Of a stretch of DNA of 64,000 bases, positions 22,586 to 30,614 are shown piece by piece. Numbering within the stretch: the stretch's first letter is position 1; each line of letters starts with the position of its first letter. The translations under genes and the position numbers were made by a program. The notes beneath the pieces were generated by a model that saw only the letters and a program-made list of their open reading frames with translations, searched no databases and was not told the DNA's origin. Origin of the DNA: Streptomyces sp. S465 (GTDB lineage Bacteria > Actinomycetota > Actinomycetes > Streptomycetales > Streptomycetaceae); assembly GCF_026898115.1 (NCBI RefSeq), contig NZ_CP114036.1, positions 682,001 to 746,000 on the forward strand, written 5' to 3'.

Positions 22586-24744
22586 CCACCGTCGAACAGA
22601 GCATCGGCGCCCCGATGACCCGGGTCGACGGCCTGGCCAAGGTGACCGGCGCGGCGCGCTACGCCTATGAGTTCCCCACCCGGGACGTGAGCTACGTATG
22701 GCCGGTGCAGGCGACCATCGCCCGCGGCCGGGTGACGGAGGTGGACCCGGCCCCCGCCCTGGCCCTGCCCGGGGTGCTGACGGTGCTCGACCACACCAAC
22801 GCCCCGCGGTTGAACGCCGAGGCGCAGGCGAGCGCGGACCTGTTCGTGCTCCAGTCCCCTCAGGTGGCGTACCACGGCCAGATGGTGGCCGCCGTGGTGG
22901 CCACCTCGCTGGAGGCGGCGCGCGAGGGTGCGGCGGCGGTCCGGGTGAGCTACGAGCGGGAGCCGCACGATGTGGTGCTGCGCGCCGGCGACGAGCGGCT
23001 GGAGATCCCCGAGACGGTGACCGACGGCTCCCCGGGCCTGGTCGAGCGCGGCGACGCCGACGCGGCGTGGGCCGCCGCCCCGGTGCGGGTGGACCGGACG
23101 TACACCACCCCGGTCGAGCATGTGAGCCCGATGGAGCCGCATGCCACCATCGCGGTATGGGACGAGGAACGGCTGACGCTGTTCAACTCCGACCAGGGTC
23201 CCTACATGAGCGCGCAGCTGATGTCCGCGCTGTTCGGGATCGAGCTCAGCGCGGTGGAGATCGTCGCCGAGTACATCGGCGGGGGCTTCGGGTCCAAGGG
23301 CATTCCGCGCTCGCCGACCGTCCTGGCGGCGCTGGCCGCGCGGGCCGTCGGACGGCCGGTGAAGATCGCCCTGACCCGGCAGCAGATGTTCCAGCTGATC
23401 CCGTACCGCTCCGCCACGATCCAGCGGGTGCGGCTGGGCGCCGGGCGCGACGGCCGGCTGACGGTGATCCAGCACGAGTCGGTGCAGCAGCGGTCGGCCC
23501 AGGTGCCGTTCGCCGACCAGACGGTGTCCTCGACGCGGATGATGTACGCGGCGCCCCACGCCCGTACCACGGTCAAGGTGGCGCCGCTGGATGTGCTGAC
23601 GCCCGCCTGGTTCCGCGCCCCCGGTCACACCCCGGGCATGTTCGCGCTGGAGTCGGCCGTCGACGAGCTCGCCGAGGCGCTGGGCATGGACCCGATCGAG
23701 CTGCGGATCCGCAACGAGCCGGAGACCGATCCGGAGAGCGGTAAGCCGTTCAGCAGCCGCGGCCTGGTGGAGTGTCTGCGCACGGGCGCGGCCCGGTTCG
23801 GCTGGGAGCACCGCGATCCGGCTCCGGGGATCCGGCGCGAGGGGCGCTGGCTGATCGGCACCGGGGTGGCCGCCTCGCACCACCCGGACTACACCTACCC
23901 CTCCTCCGCGGTGGCGCGCGCCGAGCCCGACGGGACGTACCGGGTGCACATCGGCGCGGCCGACCTCGGCACGGGCGCGCGCACCGCCCTCACCCAGGTG
24001 GCGGCCGACGCGCTCGGCATTCCGCCGGCGCGGCTGCGGCTGGAGATCGGCCGGGCGTCGCTGGGCATGGCCCCGTTCGCGGGCGGTTCGCTCGGCACCG
24101 CCTCATGGGGCTGGGCGGTGGACAAGGCGTGCCGTGCGCTGCGCGAGGAGCTGGACACCTACGGGGGTGTGGTCCCGGACGGCGGTGTGGAGGTGCGGGC
24201 CGACACCACCGAGGACGTGGGGCGGCAGGCGGATCTGTCGCGGCACACCTTCGGGGCGCAGTTCGCCCAGGTGCGGGTGGACATCGACACCGGTGAGATC
24301 CGGGTGGACCGGATGCTGGGGGTGTTCGCGGCCGGGCGGATCGTCAATCCGCACACCGCGCGCTCGCAGTTCCTGGGGGCCATGACGATGGGTCTGTCGA
24401 TGGCGCTGCTGGAGATCGGCGAGGTCGACCCGGTCTTCGGCGACTTCGCCAACCACGACTTCGCGGGCTATCACATCGCCGCCCACGCCGATGTCCCGAA
24501 GCTCGACGTGATGTGGCTGGAGGAGAGGGACGAGACCGCCAACCCGGTGGGCGCCAAGGGCATCGGCGAACTGGGCATCGTGGGCGCGGCGGCGGCCATC
24601 GCCAACGCCTTCCACCATGCGACGGGAGAGCGGGTACGGGATCTGCCGATCCGCCTGGAGCGTTCGCGGGAGGCCCTGCGGACGGCTCGCGCCGCCGAAA
24701 GGCACAGGCCAGGGGCCGGAGAGCCGAAGCCGCGGGTCGGGTAG
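22582..24744 (+). CDS. Molybdenum hydroxylase large (molybdopterin) subunit (YagR-like)
   Basis: This 720-residue catalytic subunit of a xanthine-dehydrogenase-type hydroxylase opens with RVDGLAKVTGAARYAYEF, has the first molybdopterin loop EYIGGGFGSKGIPRSP (about residue 230), FRAPGHTPGMFALESAVDE (about 345) and the late GAKGIGELGIVGAAAAIANA with the catalytic Glu (about residue 660). PFAGGSLGTASWGWA is the other substrate-side loop. The APGH in place of the classic RPPG-type substrate Arg loop is usual for the YagR branch, which favours aldehydes over purines. The three subunits and XdhC together form a complete enzyme set; the TetR gene follows after 10 bp. Confidence 0.93.
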   Translation: MTTVEQSIGAPMTRVDGLAKVTGAARYAYEFPTRDVSYVWPVQATIARGRVTEVDPAPALALPGVLTVLDHTNAPRLNAEAQASADLFVLQSPQVAYHGQMVAAVVATSLEAAREGAAAVRVSYEREPHDVVLRAGDERLEIPETVTDGSPGLVERGDADAAWAAAPVRVDRTYTTPVEHVSPMEPHATIAVWDEERLTLFNSDQGPYMSAQLMSALFGIELSAVEIVAEYIGGGFGSKGIPRSPTVLAALAARAVGRPVKIALTRQQMFQLIPYRSATIQRVRLGAGRDGRLTVIQHESVQQRSAQVPFADQTVSSTRMMYAAPHARTTVKVAPLDVLTPAWFRAPGHTPGMFALESAVDELAEALGMDPIELRIRNEPETDPESGKPFSSRGLVECLRTGAARFGWEHRDPAPGIRREGRWLIGTGVAASHHPDYTYPSSAVARAEPDGTYRVHIGAADLGTGARTALTQVAADALGIPPARLRLEIGRASLGMAPFAGGSLGTASWGWAVDKACRALREELDTYGGVVPDGGVEVRADTTEDVGRQADLSRHTFGAQFAQVRVDIDTGEIRVDRMLGVFAAGRIVNPHTARSQFLGAMTMGLSMALLEIGEVDPVFGDFANHDFAGYHIAAHADVPKLDVMWLEERDETANPVGAKGIGELGIVGAAAAIANAFHHATGERVRDLPIRLERSREALRTARAAERHRPGAGEPKPRVG

Positions 24745-24754
24745 GGTCAGCCGG

Positions 24755-25402
24755 ATGGCACCCACCCAAAGGGGACGCGCCACCTACCACCACGGCGATC
24801 TGCCCGCCGCGCTGGTACAGGCGACCCTGGAGATCGTCGACGAGGTCGGGGTGCGTGGCTTCTCCGTGGCGGAGGCCGCGCGCCGCACCTGTGTGAGCCC
24901 CGGTGCGCCGTACCGTCATTTCGCCGACCGGGACGCGCTGCTCGCGGCCGCCGCGCTGGAGGTCTCGCGGCGGCTGCGGGCCATCTACCTGGAGACCGCG
25001 GCCGAGGTCGGGTCCGCTCAGGAGCGGCTGGCGACGGTGGCGGGCAGCTTCGTGCGCGCGGCCGCCCGCTACCGCGGCGGGCTGGACATCCTCTTCGCTC
25101 CGGGGCTGCGGGCCACCCATCCGGAGCTCCAGGACAGCAGCAGGGAGTTCGTCGGCCTGCTGCTGCCGAGCGCCTTCGAGGTGATCGCCCCGGACAAGGG
25201 CGCGGAGGCCGCCGTCGCGCTGCTGGACGCCCTGCACGCGCTCGCCCGCGGCTATGTCGCCCAATTGCTGGAGGGCAAGTTCGGCGATCCGGGCGAGGTC
25301 GTCGAGAACATCGCCGCCCGTGCGACCCAGGCCGCGCGGGCGCTGGTGGCGGGCTACGGCCTGCCGTCCGGGCCGGGCGGAGAGGAGGGCTCGGCCCGCT
25401 GA
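24755..25402 (+). CDS. TetR/AcrR-family transcriptional regulator
   Basis: This 215-residue regulator has an N-terminal TetR helix-turn-helix (YHHGDLPAALVQATLEIVDE, then FSVAEAARRTCVSPGAPYRHFADRDALLAAA) and a helical ligand-binding domain of the WHG/TetR_C type. It lies 10 bp downstream of the large subunit gene, so it is part of the operon and probably autoregulates it. The ATG at 24755 matches TetR starts; the same frame is open further upstream but overlaps the hydroxylase gene. The perfect palindrome over the operon's start (20972-20986) is the most likely operator, which is inference. Confidence 0.88.
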   Translation: MAPTQRGRATYHHGDLPAALVQATLEIVDEVGVRGFSVAEAARRTCVSPGAPYRHFADRDALLAAAALEVSRRLRAIYLETAAEVGSAQERLATVAGSFVRAAARYRGGLDILFAPGLRATHPELQDSSREFVGLLLPSAFEVIAPDKGAEAAVALLDALHALARGYVAQLLEGKFGDPGEVVENIAARATQAARALVAGYGLPSGPGGEEGSAR

Positions 25403-25534
25403 CGAGCGGGCGGAACGCCCGGGGCGCTTCGCGTCCGCGCTCGCCGTACGCCGTCGGCGGGCTGCACCGCCGGGCGGACTTCCTCGTGCGCGGCGGAGGC
25501 GACTTGCCCGACGTTCAAGGCGCCGGCCACGGAG

Positions 25535-25570
25535 TGAGGCGGCCCCGGCTCCACGGGTGAGGCCGCCTCA
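25535..25570. terminator. Hairpin between convergent genes
   Basis: A 10-bp stem (TGAGGCGGCC at 25535-25544, GGCCGCCTCA at 25561-25570) with a 16-nt loop lies between the TetR gene and the convergent hypothetical gene at 25591. The segment from 25403 to 25534 has no other visible feature. Confidence 0.6.
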
Positions 25571-25590
25571 GCTCACCGGGTGAGGCGGGT

Positions 25591-26205
25591 TCAGCCGCCG
25601 AGCGCGTTGCCGAGTCCGCCGAGCACTCCGCCGAGGGTGTCCCCGACCCCGTCCACCAGACCGCCCACCAGGCCCTTGCCGTGCTCACCGCTCTGCTCGG
25701 GGGTCTGCGAGGGCTGGCTGGGCTGCTCCGAGGGGGCGATGGTCGGTTCGGCGCTCGGGGTCGTCCCACTCGGCGCGGAGGGATCCTCGGTGACCTGGTC
25801 GCCTCGCTGGGCCGGGGCGGGGGCCGCCTCGCTGGGCGTGTCCTTGGAGGGGTTCGCGTCCGGGGTGGCCGGGGTGGTGTGCCGCTGCCCGTCGTCGCCG
25901 CCGTCCGTGGCGCCGCCGCCGGGTGTGGCGGTGGCGTCCGTGTCATCGGAGATCGGCTTGGGCTTCCCGGACTCGCTGGGCGAGACATGGCTCTGCGACG
26001 GCGTGGGATCCACGGCGGGATCGATATGCGCCGGGGCCTGGTCCTGCTGGGTGCTCAGTTCGGCGCGGGCCTCGATGGACTTGTCGCCACCGAGCGCCAC
26101 GTGAAGTCCGATGGCTATGGTTCCGGCCACTCCGAGGGCGGTGGCCGCCTTCAGCGTGGTGGCACGCGCCTGCTGTGCGGCGGTCGGTCGGCTGTGTCGA
26201 CCCAT
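25591..26205 (-). CDS. Membrane-anchored or secreted hypothetical protein, Ser/Pro/Thr-rich
   Basis: I do not recognise this 204-residue protein. A short charged N-terminus (MGRHSRPTAAQQARATTLK) is followed by one hydrophobic segment (AATALGVAGTIAIGLHVAL), which is either a signal anchor or a signal peptide. The next 130 residues are a low-complexity Ser, Pro, Thr and Asp linker, typical of wall-spanning stalks. The C-terminus is a Gly/Leu-rich tail (GLVGGLVDGVGDTLGGVLGGLGNALGG). Such proteins are common in Streptomyces and their role is unknown. Start at 26205 is preferred; an ATG at 26289 is in frame but would place 28 basic residues before the anchor. It is a single gene. Confidence 0.7.
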   Translation of the reverse strand: MGRHSRPTAAQQARATTLKAATALGVAGTIAIGLHVALGGDKSIEARAELSTQQDQAPAHIDPAVDPTPSQSHVSPSESGKPKPISDDTDATATPGGGATDGGDDGQRHTTPATPDANPSKDTPSEAAPAPAQRGDQVTEDPSAPSGTTPSAEPTIAPSEQPSQPSQTPEQSGEHGKGLVGGLVDGVGDTLGGVLGGLGNALGG

Positions 26206-26370
26206 TTTCGCTGCTCTCCCCGTTGTGGCAAGGGTGGGTGTAGTGCGCCGGAAGGTCCGGTTCCGCCGGGGAAAGATTACCCGACGCACAGGTTTTCACA
26301 GTAAAGAACGAGCCAGATGATAACCACCACCCCCCGGTGCACGGCCACCCGTACACCGGGGGAGGTGTGT

Positions 26371-27678
26371 TCACGGCGTCCGCGCGGCCTCCGGATAGAA
26401 CTCGCGGGAGCCGCCCTGGCCGTCCTTGAGCTTGCCGAGCAGGCTCGCCGGATACTCGATGACCCAGTAGCTCACCGCGGCGGCGGCCACGGCCACCACC
26501 AGCACGATGACCACGGCCAGCGGGAAGCCCTCCGGCCCGTCGGGGGGCAGCAGCCCGGCGTTGTACAGGGCCAGCATGATCGGCTCATGCCAGACGAACA
26601 GGCTGTAGCTGGCCAGGCCGACACCGGTGAGCCAGCGGGCCGTGAGCCAGGAGTGCCACCGGCCCCGCCGCCGCACATGGATGGTGCTGTACAGCAGCAC
26701 CATCCACAGCAGGGCGGACAGCGGATGGAAGAAGGTGGTGGGGAAGTCCTCCGCCTCCGTACCGGTCAGCGACAGCAGGTACAGCCCCGCGATGGCGGCC
26801 ACCCGCAGCGGGATCGCCACCTTCCCGTCGAGCCGTCCCCGCTCGCCGAGGGCGACCATCAGCACCGCGAGGCCCATGCCCACCGCGAACCCGCCGAAGC
26901 GCGCCTGCGGACCGAAGTACACCGGCCATTCGGTGTGCGGTATCTCCAGCCCGTAACGGGCCACGGCGATCCACACGAACGGCCCGATGTACAGCAGGGC
27001 GCATCCCGCGGCGCACACCGCCACCCGGCTGGATCGCCGGCGCAGCGGACGGCAGGCGCGGACGGCCAGGGGCCCGAGCACCACCATGGCCAGATAGAAC
27101 ATGATTTCCAGCGACAACGACCAGGTGGGGCCGATCGTGTAGAAGATCTGCTCCTTGTCGAAGACCTGGGTGAAGGTGAGATGGCGCAGCAGATCGGACC
27201 ACTCGCCGGGCAGGGTGGGGTTGCGGGTGGCCCAGATGAACAGGATGGCCAGGAAGTACAGCGGGACGATGCGGATGGCCCGCCGGAAGAGGAACACCCG
27301 GCCCGGCCGGGTCGAGCCCCCGTCGATCGCCGCCCGCGCGTACGACAGCGTCAGCAGATAGGCGGACAGGACGAAGAAGAGGTCGATGACCTCCAACGAC
27401 ACCAGCGCGTTGGCGTACCGGTTGGGCACCGGTGAATGGGCGCCGTCCCGGTCGTAGGTGAAGTACTGCTGCCAGACGTGGAAGACGACCGTCAGGAGCG
27501 CCGCCATCCCCCGGAAGCCCTGGAGCTCCGCGCTCCTGCGGTTCGGGGAGGACGCGCCCTTGGCGGACGTACCCTTTGCGGAAGCGCTCGGGACGGACGT
27601 GCTCGGGACGGACGTGGCCTTCGGCCGCGGCCGGCCGTTGACCGCGGTGGGGGCGGCCGGCGTGGACACCGTGCTCAT
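26371..27678 (-). CDS. Acyltransferase family 3 membrane protein (OafA/YrhL-like)
   Basis: This 435-residue membrane protein of the acyltransferase 3 family transfers acyl groups such as acetyl to extracytoplasmic polysaccharides. It has about ten hydrophobic helices. The family opening is ELQGFRGMAALLTVVFHVWQ, with the catalytic-type His of helix 1; RRAIRIVPLYFLAILFI and YTIGPTWSLSLEIMFYL are the other hallmark segments. The first 50 residues are low complexity. Its start overlaps the stop of the upstream glycosyltransferase fusion (ATGA), so the two are translationally coupled. This suggests that it decorates the polysaccharide made by that synthase. Confidence 0.88.
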   Translation of the reverse strand: MSTVSTPAAPTAVNGRPRPKATSVPSTSVPSASAKGTSAKGASSPNRRSAELQGFRGMAALLTVVFHVWQQYFTYDRDGAHSPVPNRYANALVSLEVIDLFFVLSAYLLTLSYARAAIDGGSTRPGRVFLFRRAIRIVPLYFLAILFIWATRNPTLPGEWSDLLRHLTFTQVFDKEQIFYTIGPTWSLSLEIMFYLAMVVLGPLAVRACRPLRRRSSRVAVCAAGCALLYIGPFVWIAVARYGLEIPHTEWPVYFGPQARFGGFAVGMGLAVLMVALGERGRLDGKVAIPLRVAAIAGLYLLSLTGTEAEDFPTTFFHPLSALLWMVLLYSTIHVRRRGRWHSWLTARWLTGVGLASYSLFVWHEPIMLALYNAGLLPPDGPEGFPLAVVIVLVVAVAAAAVSYWVIEYPASLLGKLKDGQGGSREFYPEAARTP

Positions 27679-30014
27679 ATCCGCTTCACCGCCTTCTCAC
27701 CGGGCCGCGGGGTGACCCGCCACTGGCGGTCCCGCAGCACCTCCTTGAGGAGCGACTGGCGGGCCACGATGTTCTTGAAGTGGCTGTAGAAGAAGGTCGA
27801 CACCAGCAGGTACCGCCAGAACCAGGCCCGGTGGCGGCGCAGTTCGGGCGCCGCCAGCCGCCAGGCGAACAGCGCCTGCACCACCCCGGCGGACAGCGTG
27901 AACAGCGTGGCCAGCAGGCAGACCGGCACCGCCCAGTCGAGCTGGTCCACTCCCCCCGCCCGCCACGCCGAGTACAGCAGTACGGGCAGGATCTGCAGGG
28001 TCAGCCACGGCTGGAGCTCACGCCAGCCCAGCAGCACCAGCAACCCCGCCTTCTGCCGCCTGGTGAACGCGGAGGAGCGCAGCGCGCGCCACAGGTACTT
28101 GAGCGACACCTGGAGCCAGCCCTGTGCCCAGCGCGACCGCTGGTTCCACAGCGCCTTGAGGGTGGTGGGCGCCAGTTCGCGGGAGATGAGCGTGCGGTCG
28201 GTGGCGATCCGGGCGCCCTCGTGCAGGGCGCGCATCGAGGAGTCGATGTCCTCGGTGAGCATCGTGCCGTGCATCCGGGTCCGGGCGAGCAGGTCGGTGC
28301 GCCAGAAGCCGTTGGAGCCGCCGAAGACACCGAAGGAGTAGAGCCGGGTCCGGCCCGGGTGGCTGACGGCGTAGATGGCCTCGAACTCCACACCCACCAG
28401 CTTGGACACCCAGGAGCTCTCGCCGTTGCGGATCACGCAGTGGCCCTGGACCACGTCGTAACCGTGGGACAGCCAGTGCCAGGCGTGCTGGAAGGCGTCG
28501 GGGGCCGGGTGGTGGTCCGCGTCGAAGATGCCGACGAACTCACCGCGCACCCGGGTGACCGCGGCGTTGACGTTCTGCGCCTTGGAGGTGCTGCCCGCCA
28601 CCGGCATCAGCACCAGTCGCGGGTCGCGGCGGGCCATCTCCCGCAGGGTCTCCTCGACGGGCATGGGGTGCGGCGTGTTGTACGCGAGCACGATCTCCAG
28701 CTCGTTGGGGTAGTCCAGGCGCAGGAAGGACTCGATGGTGTCGACGATGGTCGCGGCCTCGTTCGGCAGATAGGCGGCGATGACCGCGCTGGCCGGTGGA
28801 TACGGCTGGGCGGGCCGTTCGGGCCGGGGTTCGGCGTCGAGCGAGAAGAGGCACTCCAGCACGATCAGCCCGGCGGAGAGCACCAGGCCGGACACCACGA
28901 TCCAGTAGGCGGCCGAGCCGATGTCCCAGCCCAGCTCGTACATCCGCTGGTAGAAGAGGAAGGGGATGCCCACACCGACGAGCAGCACCAGTAAGGGCGA
29001 GAGCACCGACAGCGAGGTGCGCAGCGCGGCGGCGAGCGGGCGCCGCCGGCGGCGGTGGCTGCCGCGCATCCACGCCGCGTACTTGACCGGCCGCAGATCC
29101 CGGTGGCGGATGGATTCGTTGACCGCGTTCCGGGCGTTGGCGACGGCCTGGGCCCGGTCCGCGCAGTCGGCCAGCGGGGTCCAGCCGATCGCCGGGGTCA
29201 GCCGTACGTTCTCATCGGCGACCACGAAGCGGGTGCCGGCCACGGCGTTGGCGAACTTCTGGAGTTCGCGGCGCGCGGTGTCCTCGTCCACACCGGGCAT
29301 CAGCATCAGCAGGTGGCCGTCGTCGTCCCAGCCGAGCCGGTCGCAGACGCCGCCCAGCTTCTCCGCCACTCCCGCGAGGCGTTCGGCGACCTCGCGGCGC
29401 ACCCGCGGCCCCAGCCGGGCCTCGAGGGCGGCTATCTCGGCGACACCGACCATGGCGACGACACCGCCGCTGCGGCTGTCGTCGACCCGTTTGAGTTCCC
29501 GGTCGAGTTCGCCCAGGAAGTGAGGCTGGGAGTACAGGCCGGTGCGCGGGTCGAGCAGCAGGTTCTCGACGGGGACCGGGACCCGGCGCAGCTTCGCCTC
29601 GATCCGGGCGGAGAGTTCCACGGGATCGGAGCTGTCCGGTACGCAGTCGTCGGCGCCGCCGCGCAGCATGTCGGCGACACCGGTGGGGCCGGACGCGGAG
29701 GTGACCATGACCAGGGGGAGCGCTCGTCCCGCGGGCACGGAGCGGACCTCCTGAATCACCTCCAGCCCGTCGTGGGCCTCGTCCAGGGCGACGATCGCGT
29801 CCGGAGGGGACTGCCGTATCCGGCGGCCGACATCGCCGGGCTCCGCATGGCTCACCTCATGCCCGGTCGATATGAGTGTCCGTGTCAGCTGGTCGAGTCT
29901 GGGTCCCGGGGTGCCGACCGCCAGCACATGCCCGCTCGCTCCCGCCACCTCGCCGCGGGCGGCGGGTACGGGCTGCTGGGATTCGCGTGATCGTGGGTGG
30001 TGCGAAGTGAGCAC
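27675..30014 (-). CDS. REC-like / degenerate GGDEF / GT2 processive glycosyltransferase fusion
   Basis: This 779-residue protein joins signalling modules to a membrane polysaccharide synthase. Residues about 28-143 resemble a response-regulator receiver domain (DAIVALDEAH, LPLVMVTSA). Residues 148-308 follow the GGDEF fold (LDPRTGLYSQPHFLGELDREL), but the signature loop reads WDDDGH at about 229-234, so diguanylate cyclase activity is unlikely. Two hydrophobic helices follow. The GT2 domain has DAD (about 497), TED (about 588) and QRSRW (about 625) in the order seen in cellulose and hyaluronan-type synthases, then several C-terminal helices. The start GTG at 30014 follows AAAGGAA; an ATG at 30095 is also in frame. 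It shares an operon with the acyltransferase. It probably makes an extracellular polysaccharide under control of the N-terminal modules. Confidence 0.85.
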   Translation of the reverse strand: MLTSHHPRSRESQQPVPAARGEVAGASGHVLAVGTPGPRLDQLTRTLISTGHEVSHAEPGDVGRRIRQSPPDAIVALDEAHDGLEVIQEVRSVPAGRALPLVMVTSASGPTGVADMLRGGADDCVPDSSDPVELSARIEAKLRRVPVPVENLLLDPRTGLYSQPHFLGELDRELKRVDDSRSGGVVAMVGVAEIAALEARLGPRVRREVAERLAGVAEKLGGVCDRLGWDDDGHLLMLMPGVDEDTARRELQKFANAVAGTRFVVADENVRLTPAIGWTPLADCADRAQAVANARNAVNESIRHRDLRPVKYAAWMRGSHRRRRRPLAAALRTSLSVLSPLLVLLVGVGIPFLFYQRMYELGWDIGSAAYWIVVSGLVLSAGLIVLECLFSLDAEPRPERPAQPYPPASAVIAAYLPNEAATIVDTIESFLRLDYPNELEIVLAYNTPHPMPVEETLREMARRDPRLVLMPVAGSTSKAQNVNAAVTRVRGEFVGIFDADHHPAPDAFQHAWHWLSHGYDVVQGHCVIRNGESSWVSKLVGVEFEAIYAVSHPGRTRLYSFGVFGGSNGFWRTDLLARTRMHGTMLTEDIDSSMRALHEGARIATDRTLISRELAPTTLKALWNQRSRWAQGWLQVSLKYLWRALRSSAFTRRQKAGLLVLLGWRELQPWLTLQILPVLLYSAWRAGGVDQLDWAVPVCLLATLFTLSAGVVQALFAWRLAAPELRRHRAWFWRYLLVSTFFYSHFKNIVARQSLLKEVLRDRQWRVTPRPGEKAVKRI

Positions 30015-30368
30015 CTGAGGGGTTCCTTTCGTGGGGAGACGTACGTCACCGAACGGGCCGTGGGGCGCGCGGACATTCCGGCCGGGGCATGACACACCAC
30101 ATGGCCCCTACGCATACGCGTACGGGCAGGCCGGATGACGGCGTCGCCGGGACGGCCGGGGCGATCGGCCGTTCGGTGGATGAGAGGCGGCTATGCCGCG
30201 GCCGTGGCCGATCCGCGCGGGCAGAGGTGAGGTCTCCGGCGGGATCTCGGGCAGGTGAGCGCGACGGCGGCAGGGCCTCTGGACACGCGTACGTGCTCCA
30301 GCGAGTAGCGCATATGGTCCCATCCTGTTCGGATCGTGGGGGGCGGACCGAACGTCACCAGTGCGAGT

Positions 30369-30395
30369 CGACCGGTCTTTTGGGCTGACCGGTCG
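30369..30395. promoter_or_regulatory. Inverted repeat, possible operator
   Basis: CGACCGGTC (30369-30377) and GACCGGTCG (30387-30395) form a perfect 9-bp inverted repeat with a 9-nt spacer; each arm contains ACCGGT, itself a palindrome. It lies mid-way in the divergent promoter region. It could be a regulator site or an attenuator hairpin. Confidence 0.4.
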
Positions 30396-30493
30396 GAAAC
30401 TCCAGTCTCATCGATCACTACAGAACCACACAACACATCGAGGTAACACTCTCATTAATCAATGGCCGCGTTCCGCATGCCTGTTGAGCCCTA

Positions 30494-30559
30494 TCGGAGC
30501 CCTGTCGGCGCCACGTCGGCTCGGCGTCGGTGCCGTGTCGGTGCCTCGTCGGTGCCGTG
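30494..30559 (+). repeat. Six 11-bp direct repeats, SARP-site-like
   Basis: Six head-to-tail 11-bp units begin TCGG: TCGGAGCCCTG, TCGGCGCCACG, TCGGCTCGGCG, TCGGTGCCGTG, TCGGTGCCTCG, TCGGTGCCGTG. The first seven bases of each unit are the most conserved in shape, giving heptamers spaced by 4 bp, the layout known for SARP regulator sites. A CAGTGT that could serve as a -10 element begins at 30563, 7 bp after the last heptamer, and the monooxygenase start is 46 bp further on. Confidence 0.6.
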
Positions 30560-30614
30560 GACCAGTGTTTTCCCAGCACCACATGCGGTAGTTGAACGCG
30601 GAAGGGACAACGCC

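Larger units (their letters stand above)
30015..30614. other. 600-bp divergent intergenic region
   Basis: No convincing gene lies here; short frames have no ribosome-binding site. The region contains an inverted repeat at 30369-30395 and an 11-bp repeat ladder at 30494-30559, each listed separately. It must hold the promoters for the glycosyltransferase operon and for the monooxygenase gene. Confidence 0.7.

Noticed and set aside
30089..30436. Small open frames in the 600-bp intergenic region, for example a minus-strand one beginning MRYSLEHV
   Set aside because: No ribosome-binding site at usable distance, Arg-rich composition and overlap with opposite-strand frames.
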